Under the pieces are notes generated by a model. The model saw nothing but the letters and a program-made list of their open reading frames with translations. It searched no databases and was not told the origin of the DNA. From Natrinema sp. DC36 (GTDB lineage: Archaea > Halobacteriota > Halobacteria > Halobacteriales > Natrialbaceae): 64,000 nt of DNA. Below are positions 28,794 through 38,010 of this stretch, piece by piece; within the stretch, counting starts at the first letter, position 1; each line of letters starts with the position of its first letter. The stretch lies in NCBI RefSeq assembly GCF_020405225.1, contig NZ_CP084472.1, positions 2,108,001 to 2,172,000 on the forward strand, written 5' to 3'. Made by a program: the position numbers and the translations under genes.

Positions 28794-29810
28794 TCACAGG
28801 ACCGTCGCGATCCCCTCCTCGAGCGCGTCGACCTGCGCGTCCTTCTCGCGCTCGAGTTCGTCCATATCGAACCGAACCGGCTCGGCCGTGACGTCGCCGT
28901 CGATCGGAACCCGATCGAACAGGTTCGCTCGCGGGGTGTCGAAGTAGAACTGGGCCCTGTTACCGTACGTTAGCGCAGGAAGGCAGGCGTGGATCCGGTC
29001 CGACCGCACCACGTCCGCGTTGGCGTAGAGGAAGAGGTAGTCGGTCACCAGATCGGAGACGAAGACGTTCTCCACCTCGAACAGCGGCGTCTCGAGGCCG
29101 ACCAGTTTCCTCGCCCGCTCGCCGACGGGGAAGTGATACGGTTCGTCGAAGGGAGCGTGATCGGGCCGAATGATCGTCGACGGCGACGCCTCGTCGATAT
29201 CAGGTTCCTCGAGTTTATCGAACGTGTGGACGTCGAACGCCCGGTTCGCCTCGGGCGGCCGGTGACTGTCGCCCAGGAACAGCGAACAGTCGATACCGTC
29301 GTACAGGTACTCGACGAGGTCGCCGTACTCCTCGTAGGCGGTTCGATCCCGCGTAAGCAGGACATCGATATCGAGCGCGTCAAAGACGGCTTCGACGTAT
29401 TTCCGCTCGTCCTCGTCGTACTCCTCGCCGCCCCCGCCGATGACGACGATCGGAATATCTCGCTCCCTGAGTTGCCGGAGCGTGTCGTAGTACTTCCGAA
29501 AGGTCGGTCTCGAGAGCACGCAGCCCGGCAAGACGGCCAGGTCGGCGTCGATCAGTTCGCTGACGTTCACCGTATTCTGCCGAATCGGGTGGGTCGGCGA
29601 CTCGTAGCTGCCTCGATCGTACCCCGTCATCCGCGCGAGCTTCCGGGTGCCGCCCCACAGCGCCGCGGTGTCCGCCGCGTGATTGGGATAGCCGCCCGTT
29701 TCGACGATCTCCGCGTCGGGAAACGCCCGCTCGAGCATCGCTCTCGCCCCGTAGTCGATGAAGCCGTTCCCGATGTTCGTCGTCCACGTCCGAAGAAGCA
29801 GGATTCGCAT
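28794..29810 (-). CDS. Polysaccharide pyruvyl transferase family protein
   Basis: 338 residues. The N-terminal block RILLLRTWTTNIGNGFIDYG and the central VIGGGGEEYDEDE resemble CsaB/WcaK-type pyruvyltransferases (PF04230); SDRIHACLPALTYG near the end is the usual conserved motif. These enzymes transfer pyruvate to sugars of surface polysaccharides. It lies 153 nt upstream of the sulfatase-like gene in transcription order. The Met at 29810 is chosen since upstream residues (MEGTP) are not conserved-looking. Confidence 0.85.
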   Translation of the reverse strand: MRILLLRTWTTNIGNGFIDYGARAMLERAFPDAEIVETGGYPNHAADTAALWGGTRKLARMTGYDRGSYESPTHPIRQNTVNVSELIDADLAVLPGCVLSRPTFRKYYDTLRQLRERDIPIVVIGGGGEEYDEDERKYVEAVFDALDIDVLLTRDRTAYEEYGDLVEYLYDGIDCSLFLGDSHRPPEANRAFDVHTFDKLEEPDIDEASPSTIIRPDHAPFDEPYHFPVGERARKLVGLETPLFEVENVFVSDLVTDYLFLYANADVVRSDRIHACLPALTYGNRAQFYFDTPRANLFDRVPIDGDVTAEPVRFDMDELEREKDAQVDALEEGIATVL

Positions 29811-29924
29811 TGGGGTTCCCTCCACCGGAACCGGTGATAATTATGCAGCTACTACGTCGCGTGAACGGTCCATTTCGATGCTGACTGCTCGTTCCGACCG
29901 CCGCATCACCGCATCGCCGAACCG

Positions 29925-30842
29925 TCAGTCGAGGTAGCCGAGTTCGCGCAGGCGATCGGTCGGCATGTCGATCCCCTCGTCGCCGCCGGACGCGCTCGCT
30001 CCGGACTCCGCCGCGCGTTCCTCTACCCATCGCCGCACGTCGTAGACCGACTCCGGACAGGTGTCCGCCGTGGAACTCGCGTACGCGCGCCAGGAGTGAC
30101 TGGCCGGCTTCTCCCCCGCGTCGGGCGGATAGAAATCGGCGCGCATCCCGTGATCGCTGACGACGAGGAGGTCGTCGTCCTCGCCGAGGGCGGCGACGAT
30201 CTCCTCGACGTACTCGCCGACGCGATCGTAGGCGCGACCCAGCGCGGCTTCGTCGTCGGCGTAGGCGTGGCCCGCCGCATCGAGCGTGTGGACGTGGACC
30301 CCGGCGATCGAGACGGGGTGTGCGAGCATCTCGCGGGCCCAGCCGAACTGCTGGGCGCAGAGCCCGAACAGTTCGCGCTCGAACTCGTGTCGGGGCATCC
30401 CCTCCGCGACGGCGTTCATCAGGTCCCAGGCCCGCTGGAGCGGCCGTCCGTCGTGGACGCCCGGCCAGTTGTGGACGACCGCGTCGTCGGCGTCGAACAT
30501 CGACTCGCGGTCCGTCTCGCCGATGCGCTCGCGCGTCCCGGTCCGCGACCGAACGAGTTTGCCGAGCGTTCCCCTCGTGGACTCGTCGAGGCGACCGGTG
30601 AACGACGACGCGAGGTCGAGCGCGGGGTTCTCCCACTGGCTCGTGCCGCCGCCGGTGATCCCGTGTTCGGCCGGCTCGAGCCCGGTCGCGACGGTCGCCC
30701 AGACCTCCGGCGTGTACGGAACCGACTGCGTGTTCGCGAACGTCTCGATCTCGCCGCCCGACTCGAGGCGGACGGCGTCGAGGTCGAAGTGCTCGACCAG
30801 TCCGGCGTCGAGCGCGTCGAGCGCGAGGACGACGACAGTCAT
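29925..30842 (-). CDS. Alkaline-phosphatase-superfamily phosphodiesterase
   Basis: 305 residues. Related to nucleotide pyrophosphatases/phosphodiesterases: VVVLALDALDAGL holds the first metal Asp, PYTPEVWATVATGLEPAEHGI places Thr as nucleophile followed by the family's AEHGI motif, and LVVSDHGMRADF gives the second metal site. HTLDAAGHAYADDE is the third metal loop. No signal peptide. It ends LRELGYLD, echoing the tails of its three relatives in the cluster. Its ATG overlaps the stop of the upstream gene (ATGA). Substrate unknown; a lipid-linked sugar or nucleotide sugar fits the context. Confidence 0.85.
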   Translation of the reverse strand: MTVVVLALDALDAGLVEHFDLDAVRLESGGEIETFANTQSVPYTPEVWATVATGLEPAEHGITGGGTSQWENPALDLASSFTGRLDESTRGTLGKLVRSRTGTRERIGETDRESMFDADDAVVHNWPGVHDGRPLQRAWDLMNAVAEGMPRHEFERELFGLCAQQFGWAREMLAHPVSIAGVHVHTLDAAGHAYADDEAALGRAYDRVGEYVEEIVAALGEDDDLLVVSDHGMRADFYPPDAGEKPASHSWRAYASSTADTCPESVYDVRRWVEERAAESGASASGGDEGIDMPTDRLRELGYLD

Positions 30843-31960
30843 GCGTATCCCAGATCCTCCAGATCTTCCTGCAGCGCGTCCTCCTTGACGACGTAGGCGG
30901 GATCGAACCGCTCGAGTTCTGCCTCGAGCGCGGGATCCTCCACCGGTTCGCCGTCCGCGAGTCGATACGTTCCCGCCTCCGTCGCGATGCGGTCGACGGT
31001 CATCGCGGCCTTTCGGTCTCCATAGGCGGCGAAGGCAATTTCGCGCTCGAGCGTGCCGACGCCGTGTTCTGTCCCCCGAAGGATAGTCGGAACGTCGACC
31101 AGCGAGACGACCTCGCCGAGGTCGGGCGCGTTCCGCGTGCCGAACGGGACGTTCAGGAGCTCGGGGCGCATCTCGCCGGGGTGGCCCCACAGGCCGTCCT
31201 CGCCGAGCAGTTCGCCGTGATCGCCGCAGAAGACGACGCGAGCGTCGTCCGGAACTGTGGTCCAGAGGGACTCGAGGGCCGCGTCGAGTTCGGCGACCTC
31301 CTGCCGGTAGAGTTCCCGGACGAGGGCCTCGTCCTCATCGGAGCCGCGATCCGAGAGCACGCGGCGAGTGATCCGCTGCGCCTCCGCTCGGTCGATATCC
31401 GCGCCGTCGGGATCGTAGGGATGGTGGGGCTCCATGAAGTGCAGCCAGCCGAACCACTCCTCGCGGCCGTCGATTTCGGATCGAAACTGGTCGACGACGT
31501 CGTCCGCCGGCCGGAACGACTTCTCGGTCTCGTCGACGTAACTCCGGAGCTGCTGATACCGGTTGTATCCCCAGCTGGCGACCTTGTAGGGGAGCGAGCC
31601 GCGCTCGAGCAGGATCGCACCCTTGTCCTTCAGCGACTCGCCGCCGCCTTTCGGCGACGTGAACGAGTCGAATCCGGTCGCGTAGTCGTACTCCGCGGAC
31701 AGCAGGTGATTCGTCGTGATCCCGACGCGGTAAGCATCGAACTCGTGGGCGACGCTCGCGCTCGGTTCGAGCCCGCTGCCGGCCGGATACTCCCCGCCGA
31801 TAATCGCCGGGAAGCTGCCGGGCGTCGCGGTGCTCGTTGCGAAGGTGGCGTCGTGGGTGTCGTCCAGAAACTCCTGCGTACGGGGCATGTACTGCAGGTG
31901 ATCGGTTCGAAGCGAGTCAACCGTGACTAGCAGGGTTGTATCCGTGGTTTGTTCGGTCAT
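30839..31960 (-). CDS. Sulfatase-like protein (alkaline phosphatase superfamily)
   Basis: 373 residues. LVTVDSLRTDHLQYM supplies the first metal site and VFCGDHGELLGEDGLWGH the second. The nucleophile region STATPGSFPAIIGGEYPAGSG has Thr/Ser but no Cys-x-Pro-x-Arg motif. FMEPHHPYDPDG is a typical sulfatase His/Pro motif. It ends LEDLGYA. Both start and stop overlap neighbours by ATGA, so it is part of a translationally coupled series. Its reaction on glycans is inferred from context only. Confidence 0.84.
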   Translation of the reverse strand: MTEQTTDTTLLVTVDSLRTDHLQYMPRTQEFLDDTHDATFATSTATPGSFPAIIGGEYPAGSGLEPSASVAHEFDAYRVGITTNHLLSAEYDYATGFDSFTSPKGGGESLKDKGAILLERGSLPYKVASWGYNRYQQLRSYVDETEKSFRPADDVVDQFRSEIDGREEWFGWLHFMEPHHPYDPDGADIDRAEAQRITRRVLSDRGSDEDEALVRELYRQEVAELDAALESLWTTVPDDARVVFCGDHGELLGEDGLWGHPGEMRPELLNVPFGTRNAPDLGEVVSLVDVPTILRGTEHGVGTLEREIAFAAYGDRKAAMTVDRIATEAGTYRLADGEPVEDPALEAELERFDPAYVVKEDALQEDLEDLGYA

Positions 31961-33420
31961 AGGTATCCCAGGTCCTCGAGTCGCGCGCGGCTCGCCGCGT
32001 CCACCTCCTCGGCAAACGCCTCTGCATCGTTCTCGTCGCCGGTCACCCACTCGCCGAAGGCGGACTCGAAGAGCCCGTCCGGCACCGTCTCGTCGGGCAG
32101 TTCGACCTGTTTCGACGGCGGACCGGAGACGTCGTACACCGCCTCGGTGCCGAGCTGATCGCGGTAGTACTTCCGGTCGCCCCGATAGATCACCCGCTGT
32201 CCCCGGTCCCAGTACGATTCGTCCCCGCCCTCCGGGATGCCGGAGCCGGAGCCGACGATCTCGGCTCGAGCGCGCTCGCGTTCGAACGCGAACGGATCGA
32301 ACGGCTCCTCGCTCGCGAGCGCTCGAATCACGCCGTCGAGATCGGCGTGGGAACTGAGCCCGTTCACGTCGACGGGAGTCTCTTCCGCGACCTCGAGGGC
32401 GCGGTCGCTCGTGGGAACGATGTCGAACGGAACGTGCAACAGCCCCTCCGAGAGGCTGCTCATGTGGTTCATGAGGAAGCCGTCGGACTCGTAGCCGAGG
32501 TTCTCGCCGTGGTCGGCCGTCACGATCAGGATCGATTCGCGGTCGTCGCCGGTCTCCAGTGCGGCAACGAGGTCGGCGACGAGCCGGTCGAGGTAGTCGA
32601 CGGTCGCGGCGTAGAGTCGGCGGACGCGCTCGACATCCGATTCGCACTCGCCGAGACCGTCTGCGGCGTTCACGTCCGAATCCCGAAACGAACTCGAGTG
32701 GAAGTCCGCGGAAACGCCGTGAATCGAGTCGTCCAACCCGCGAAACGGGGTGTGGGGGCCGTGGGCGTCCATGAGGTTGGCGAAGGCGAGCACCGGCCCG
32801 TCGGGTTCGGTGACCTCGCGCTCGAGGGCTCGAGCGATCGACCGACCGCCGAAGTCGGTCGGCTTCTCGATCGGAAGCTTCCGACTCACGTCGTCCAATT
32901 TGAGGAGGACGCCGTTGGCCAGCGATCGAAGCGGATGGTCGTGGTCGATGGCCTGGCGGACGAAATCGGCGTAGGCAGCCACACCCTCGGTCGATCGATC
33001 GGAAATGTGTTGCTGGACGTCCATCCCCGCGGGAAGCCGGCGACTCGGAGAAACGGGGACCGTCCGGTCGAAGAATCGGTCGAACCCGAAGACTGGACTC
33101 GCGTAGATGTTCGACGTAACGCAAACCGACTCGTATCCCTGCCGCTCGAGGGGCGCGATCCAGGTGTCCTCGCGGTCGATCGGGTCGAACCGGCGCTGGT
33201 GAGCGTGGACGCCCGTTTCCGAGGGGACCGAGCCGGTCAGCATCCCGGCGTGGCTCGGGACGCTCCAGCCGCCGAGCGCCCGCATCCCCTCGAATCGGAC
33301 GGACGCCAGTTCCCGTAACCGGGTCGCGTATCGGTCGTAGACGTCCTTTCTGACGGTGTCGAGACAGACGACGACGATGTTCGGTCGGTCCGGTCGGTCC
33401 GGTCGGTCGGCCTCGGTCAT
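31957..33420 (-). CDS. Sulfatase-like protein (alkaline phosphatase superfamily)
   Basis: 487 residues. NIVVVCLDTVRKDVYD and IVTADHGENLGYESDG are the metal sites; GGWSVPSHAGMLTGSVPSETGVH is the nucleophile segment, with Ser in the formylglycine position but His instead of Arg two residues after Pro. ANLMDAHGPHTPF is the third motif. It starts with a DRPDRPDRP repeat (5-bp-rich GGTCGGTCC on the minus strand) and ends LEDLGYL. It overlaps both neighbours by ATGA. Confidence 0.85.
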   Translation of the reverse strand: MTEADRPDRPDRPNIVVVCLDTVRKDVYDRYATRLRELASVRFEGMRALGGWSVPSHAGMLTGSVPSETGVHAHQRRFDPIDREDTWIAPLERQGYESVCVTSNIYASPVFGFDRFFDRTVPVSPSRRLPAGMDVQQHISDRSTEGVAAYADFVRQAIDHDHPLRSLANGVLLKLDDVSRKLPIEKPTDFGGRSIARALEREVTEPDGPVLAFANLMDAHGPHTPFRGLDDSIHGVSADFHSSSFRDSDVNAADGLGECESDVERVRRLYAATVDYLDRLVADLVAALETGDDRESILIVTADHGENLGYESDGFLMNHMSSLSEGLLHVPFDIVPTSDRALEVAEETPVDVNGLSSHADLDGVIRALASEEPFDPFAFERERARAEIVGSGSGIPEGGDESYWDRGQRVIYRGDRKYYRDQLGTEAVYDVSGPPSKQVELPDETVPDGLFESAFGEWVTGDENDAEAFAEEVDAASRARLEDLGYL

Positions 33421-34538
33421 GTGAATTGCGCGAGTGCGGTGCTGAATCGGTCGCCCTGATTCGATTCGGTCAGGTCGGTCACGAGGCTTCGCTGCTCGCG
33501 ACCGACGGATCGGCGCTCCGCCGGAGCCCGCTCGAAGACGTCCGACAGCCCCTCGAGCAGGCCCGCCTCGGTCGGCGGAACGACCTGTCGAGACGGCAGT
33601 AGCTCCCGAACGCCGGTCGCCTCGGTGACCATCGTCGGCGTCCCCGAGAGAATTCCCTCGAGCGCCGCGACGGGAAACGCGTCGCCCCGCGACGACTGGA
33701 CGTAGACGCTGGCCCGATCGAACCAGTCGGCGAAGGTGTCCAGATCGACGAATCCGGGCGTGATCACGTGCGATCTGTCCGCGTACGCTTCCGCCTCGTG
33801 GCCCTCGCCGAGGACGACCAGTCGAACGTCGGCGTCGACGGTCCCGGCGAATCGTCTGACCGCTCGACTCAATCGATCGTAGCCGTTCGCGGGTTTGGCT
33901 TCGCCCGCCGAGAGGATCGTAAACGGATCCGGAGGCGAGCGCGGGGAGAGCGACGCGAGTCGCTCGTACTTCTCGTCGGCGATCGGCGGCCGGACGTACG
34001 CGACCGGGACGTCGCCGATGTACGGTCGCGCCCAGCGGTAGACGTCGCGACCGACCGCGATCACGCCGTCCAGCAGCCGATTCGACAAGGGTTCGAGCGC
34101 GCGCCAGAGGTATCGCGTCGGCCGCTCGGAGAGGGTGTAAAACGTCTCGTCGGCGGCGAGATAGACGAGGGTCGTTCCCGGCCGCCGCAGTTTGTACGCG
34201 AGCCCGGTCTGGAGCGGGGCACTCCCTTCGGCGATGACGGTATCGTACGCCGGCAGCGTCCCTCCAGTACGGAGCCGATCAAGGGTCCGGTCGGTGTTGC
34301 CGTCCGGTTCCGGCGCTCGAGCGCCGGTCTCGAAGTGACGACGCTCGGCGCGCACGGCGTCGGCGAACACCCGGTGTGCGGGGTGTGCGTCGCTGTTCTG
34401 ATAGAGCAGACACCGGTCGCTCGTCGTCGAGCGTTGCGCACGCGACGTCTCGGTCCCCGTCCGTCCCACCGAATCACCGTCTCGACTATCACCGCTCGAG
34501 TCGCCGCCTCGACCGCCAGCAGTCGTGCTCGCCGTCAT
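33417..34538 (-). CDS. Glycosyltransferase, GT4-like
   Basis: 373 residues with a two-domain GT-B layout. The C-terminal half holds FTILSAGEAKPANGYDRL (domain start), LVVLGEGHEAEAYAD, VYVQSSRGDAFPVAALEGILSGTPTMVTEATGVREL, the last being the nucleotide-sugar binding EGILSGTP motif. The first 40 residues are Ser/Thr/Arg-rich and disordered. Soluble, it probably adds a sugar to a lipid-linked glycan at the membrane. Overlaps both neighbours by four bases. Confidence 0.86.
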   Translation of the reverse strand: MTASTTAGGRGGDSSGDSRDGDSVGRTGTETSRAQRSTTSDRCLLYQNSDAHPAHRVFADAVRAERRHFETGARAPEPDGNTDRTLDRLRTGGTLPAYDTVIAEGSAPLQTGLAYKLRRPGTTLVYLAADETFYTLSERPTRYLWRALEPLSNRLLDGVIAVGRDVYRWARPYIGDVPVAYVRPPIADEKYERLASLSPRSPPDPFTILSAGEAKPANGYDRLSRAVRRFAGTVDADVRLVVLGEGHEAEAYADRSHVITPGFVDLDTFADWFDRASVYVQSSRGDAFPVAALEGILSGTPTMVTEATGVRELLPSRQVVPPTEAGLLEGLSDVFERAPAERRSVGREQRSLVTDLTESNQGDRFSTALAQFT

Positions 34539-35791
34539 CGATCCGTCGCCTCCTCGAGATCGCGGGGGTCGTCGGCGTCGTCGACCGGCTGTGACGTCTC
34601 CTCGGCGCGCTGCTGGCCTGCGGTTCGTCTCGTTTCGGTCGGGCGCTCCGGTTGCCGATCCGCTTCGCGTTTCGGCGTTTCGATGCCGGCGGCAGCCGTT
34701 TGCTCGACGACGTCGCGAAGCCCCTCGGCGAACCGGTCGTACTCGTATCGCCTCGCCGCCGCCCGAATCTCCGTCGAATCGAAGTCGTCGGGATCGAACC
34801 GCCGAACCGTCTCGCGGATCGACTCGACGGTCGGCTCGAAGAGCAGTCCCGTCCGACCGCCCTGCACCTGATACTGCGTGAATCCCTCGTTTACGCCGAG
34901 CAGCGGTTTGCCGGCCATCATGGCCTCCGCCCCGACGAGGCCGAAGTCCTCCTGTTTGGGCGCGTAGACGACCGCGGTCGCCCGCGCGACCAGCGACTCG
35001 ATGTCCTCGACGTAGCCCCGCACCTCGATGTTGTCGTAGTCGGCCGCGAACGCCTCGAGCGCCTCGCGCTGCTCCCCGTCGCCGGCGATCACGAGCCGCT
35101 CGTCGAGTCCGGCGAAGGCCCTCGCGATCAGGTTAATCCGCTTCTCGGGGGCGAGTCGGGACCAGGTGACGAAGTAGCCCTCGTCGCCGTCGTTTCGCCA
35201 CTCGCCGGTCACCGGCGGGTAGACGACGGTCGCGTCGCGGTCGTAGAACCGCCGAATCCGATCGCGGACGAGTTCGCTGTTCGCGACGAAGCGGTCGACG
35301 TAGTCGTTGGCCTCCTTGTCCAGCGCTCGCCACCCCTTCGCGTAGGCCTTGAGCCCGGTCTCGATGAACGGGTACTCGAACGACGAGAGCCGATCGCGAT
35401 AGAGGTCGTACAGCCACCGCGGCGGGCTGTGTGGGTAGTGGACGATCCGCTGACCGACATCGGGGACGTAGTACTTCGACAGCGGCGCGCTCTCGAGGAT
35501 CACGTCGTACGCCGCGAGATCCGGGTGGGCGTCGGTCATATCGAGCGCGACGTTGAGCGTCTCGAGGGGGTTCATCCCCTCGTTCTTCCACTCGAGGAAG
35601 GGCCGCCACGGTAGCGAGGAGTACTTGGCCTGCCGGAACGGGATCACGTCGACGTCGTCCGGGATGTCGGTCCCCTCGGCGACGTAGGCGGTGTAGATCG
35701 GCGCGTCGAGCACCCGGGCGGCCTCGATGGCGAACTCCTCGCCGCCGCCGATGCCGGGGAAGCGATCGTGGAGGATCGCGACGTCCGTCAC
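34535..35791 (-). CDS. Glycosyltransferase family 4
   Basis: 418 residues from a GTG at 35791, which overlaps the stop of the GT2 gene (GTGA). N-terminal VAILHDRFPGIGGGEEFAIEAA is the acceptor domain; C-terminal YFVTWSRLAPEKRINLIARAF and VYAPKQEDFGLVGAEAMMAGKPLLGVNEGF carry the E-x7-E motif of GT4 enzymes. The final 50 residues are a charged, disordered tail. It likely uses a nucleotide sugar such as GDP-mannose; the sugar cannot be read from sequence. Confidence 0.9.
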   Translation of the reverse strand: MTDVAILHDRFPGIGGGEEFAIEAARVLDAPIYTAYVAEGTDIPDDVDVIPFRQAKYSSLPWRPFLEWKNEGMNPLETLNVALDMTDAHPDLAAYDVILESAPLSKYYVPDVGQRIVHYPHSPPRWLYDLYRDRLSSFEYPFIETGLKAYAKGWRALDKEANDYVDRFVANSELVRDRIRRFYDRDATVVYPPVTGEWRNDGDEGYFVTWSRLAPEKRINLIARAFAGLDERLVIAGDGEQREALEAFAADYDNIEVRGYVEDIESLVARATAVVYAPKQEDFGLVGAEAMMAGKPLLGVNEGFTQYQVQGGRTGLLFEPTVESIRETVRRFDPDDFDSTEIRAAARRYEYDRFAEGLRDVVEQTAAAGIETPKREADRQPERPTETRRTAGQQRAEETSQPVDDADDPRDLEEATDR

Positions 35792-36951
35792 TGCAACACC
35801 TCCCGGAGTTCCTCGTCGGGCGACCAGGTGCCGTCGTGGCTCGCTTCGTCCCCGTCGACTCGAGCACGGATGAGCGAGACGTTCGCCCGAAGGAGCGAGA
35901 TCTGGGTGTCGAACAGGGAGTACAACGGCTGGAGCGGGCCGAGCGCGTCGCGCGAGCCCAGTGCCGTAAAGACGAGAACGCCGGCCGGGGTCGCCAGCCC
36001 GAACGGCCCGGCGATCGCCAGCGACCCGATCGTGGCCACGGCGATCCCCGTCGCGACGAGCCACGGGGAGACGACCATGAACCACCAGTTGAAGGGCAGG
36101 ACGACGCGGCCGTAGGCCCCGTGGCGGCCGAGCGCGTCGCGCTGTCGCCACAGTAATCGGAGGAGCCCCATCGCGCGCCGGTCCTTCTGCTCCCGTCGCT
36201 TACTGAATTCGGAGTGAGCGGCCTCCCTGTAGTGGATGTCGGGATCGAAGACGACCCGGTCCCCGTTGCGCCGGATCTTGAGCGCGAGTTCGGTGTCGTC
36301 GGCGATCGAGTCGTCGTCGATCGGGACGATCGCATCGCGCTCGAACGCCGAGAACGGCCCGTGGAAGATCAGCGTCGAGTCGATGTGGGACTCGAGGACC
36401 TGGATCATCGTCTGGATGTCGCGATACCCCTGTTCGACCTCGCTGTCGCCGAGAACCTCGGCGTTGCGGCCGGTCACCGCTCCCACGTCGGGATCGGCGA
36501 GGTTCGCGACCGCCGTTCGAACCGCGTCGGGTGCGATCCGCGAGTCGCAGTCGGTCTTGACGACGACCTCGTTCGCCGCGGCGGCGTAGGCCTCGTTCAG
36601 CGCGGTCGCCAGTCCCCGCCGCTCGTCCTCCCGGATGAGCGTCAGCTTCGGCTCCTGACGGCCGGCGAAGAACGTCTCCACCAGCTCCGCCGTCCCGTCG
36701 TCGCTCGAGTCGACGACGACGAGTTCGACCTTCTCCATGGGGTAGTCGAGTTCGACCAGTTCCTCGAGTTTCGACTCGACGATCGCGGCCTCGTTGTACG
36801 TCGGGAGGACGATACTCACCGACGGCTCCCGGGGCCACGCGTCGGCCGGTGTCCCCGTCGGCCGTCGGACGTAGTACACGCCGAGGTAGATCAGATACGG
36901 GAGGCCCGTCAGTGCGATCAGTCCGAACAGGGCCTCGAGGAGACGTTTCAT
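35788..36951 (-). CDS. Glycosyltransferase family 2, membrane-anchored
   Basis: 387 residues. An N-terminal helix (LLEALFGLIALTGLPYLIYLG) leads to a GT-A domain: SIVLPTYNEAAIVESKLEEL, VVVDSSDDGTAELV, VVKTDCDSRIAPDA (DxD-type metal site) and VTGRNAEVLG. Two or three C-terminal helices follow (about residues 290-345). It resembles hyaluronan/cellulose-synthase-like GT2 enzymes that extend a polymer or decorate a lipid carrier. It is the first gene of the coupled series. The start is preceded by a TATA-like ctatattct (36971-36979). Confidence 0.9.
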   Translation of the reverse strand: MKRLLEALFGLIALTGLPYLIYLGVYYVRRPTGTPADAWPREPSVSIVLPTYNEAAIVESKLEELVELDYPMEKVELVVVDSSDDGTAELVETFFAGRQEPKLTLIREDERRGLATALNEAYAAAANEVVVKTDCDSRIAPDAVRTAVANLADPDVGAVTGRNAEVLGDSEVEQGYRDIQTMIQVLESHIDSTLIFHGPFSAFERDAIVPIDDDSIADDTELALKIRRNGDRVVFDPDIHYREAAHSEFSKRREQKDRRAMGLLRLLWRQRDALGRHGAYGRVVLPFNWWFMVVSPWLVATGIAVATIGSLAIAGPFGLATPAGVLVFTALGSRDALGPLQPLYSLFDTQISLLRANVSLIRARVDGDEASHDGTWSPDEELREVLQ

Positions 36952-37302
36952 GCGAATGCACCTATACGCTCTATATTCTACGGTAAAACCGGTATCCTTG
37001 CATTATACAAGAAAGGTTTTATTAATTTATTCTATTTGTGTATGTCACGGTAGAGAGAAGGTCATCTCGAGCTGTAATTCACTAGACCGTACAAGCGATT
37101 GCTGCGGAGAAATCGGCCGTACGGCGGAGACGAGACGTACCGATCGATCGAATGCGCTCGAGCGGCGTTCAGCGGACCGGTGGCTTTTTCCACCCGGTCG
37201 GTCATTTCCGAGTACGCGATAAACGGTCGTGAACACCATCACAGTTCCGTTACGCATGCCACATTCGATATACTTTTACGGGGCTACGGTATAGATGCGT
37301 GT
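36952..37302. promoter_or_regulatory. Divergent promoter region between the glycan cluster and ribK
   Basis: A gene-free stretch of 351 nt. For the minus-strand glycan genes, ctatattct lies about 24 nt before the ATG at 36951, next to an AT-rich block (37017-37040). For ribK, gatatactttta (37267-37278) lies about 30 nt before its ATG. A hairpin-like GACCGGTGG/CCACCCGGTC surrounds a T5 tract near 37178-37202. No gene or RNA could be supported here. Confidence 0.5.
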
Positions 37303-38010
37303 ATGTCAGTGCTAGCTGAGTCCGCCGTCGGGCACGACGAACTCGCCGTGCTCAAACTCCTCGCGCTCGAGGGCGGGCTCGAGGGCGACGTCAAGATATC
37401 CTGTTCTCACCTCGCGGAACGCCTCGACGCGTCGAACCAGACCGCCTCGCGGCGACTCCAGCGCCTCGAGAGCGCCGACCTGCTCGAGCGCGACACCGTC
37501 AGCGACGGCCAGTGGGTCGCGATCACGGAGACCGGTGAGCGAGCGCTCCACGCCGAATACGAGGATTACCGTCGCATCTTCGAGACGGACTCCCAGATCG
37601 GCCTCGAGGGGACCGTCACCAGCGGCATGGGCGAGGGTCGCCACTACATCTCGCTGTCGGGCTACCAACGCCAGTTCGAGGAGCGACTCGGCTACGAGCC
37701 GTTCCCCGGCACGCTGAACGTCGACCTCCGCGAGGATAGCGTCCGGCGGCGCAGCGCCATGGCCTCGCTCGAGCCCGTCCCCATCGACGGCTGGGAGTCC
37801 GACGAGCGGACCTACGGACCCGCCGTCTGCTACCCCGCGACGATCGAGACCGCCGACGGCGAGACCTACGAGAACGCCTACACCATCGCCCCCGAACGCA
37901 CCCACCACGACGACGACCAGCTCGAGGTCATCGCGCCCGAGAAACTCCGGGAGGAACTCTCCCTCGAGGACGGCGATCACGTCACCGTCTCCGTGGGGGA
38001 TCGCGAATGA
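37303..38010 (+). CDS. ribK: CTP-dependent riboflavin kinase RibK with N-terminal HTH
   Basis: 235 residues. The first 85 are a winged helix ([31 protein letters not shown]); the rest is the archaeal riboflavin kinase (DUF120) fold with [40 protein letters not shown]. It makes FMN using CTP. The fused HTH may regulate the riboflavin genes, as shown for related archaeal RbkR proteins. The ATG at 37303 sits about 30 nt after a TATA box. Its stop overlaps ribB (ATGA). Confidence 0.93.
   Translation: MSVLAESAVGHDELAVLKLLALEGGLEGDVKISCSHLAERLDASNQTASRRLQRLESADLLERDTVSDGQWVAITETGERALHAEYEDYRRIFETDSQIGLEGTVTSGMGEGRHYISLSGYQRQFEERLGYEPFPGTLNVDLREDSVRRRSAMASLEPVPIDGWESDERTYGPAVCYPATIETADGETYENAYTIAPERTHHDDDQLEVIAPEKLREELSLEDGDHVTVSVGDRE

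Noticed and set aside
30839-33124. A 761-residue frame joined to the sulfatase-like gene 30839-31960
   Set aside because: The N-terminal 388 residues are Arg-rich and overlap the real gene 31957-33420 in another frame. The true start is the ATG at 31960.
29925-33420. Active sulfatases degrading external polysaccharide
   Set aside because: No formylglycine motif and no signal peptides; the neighbours are biosynthetic.
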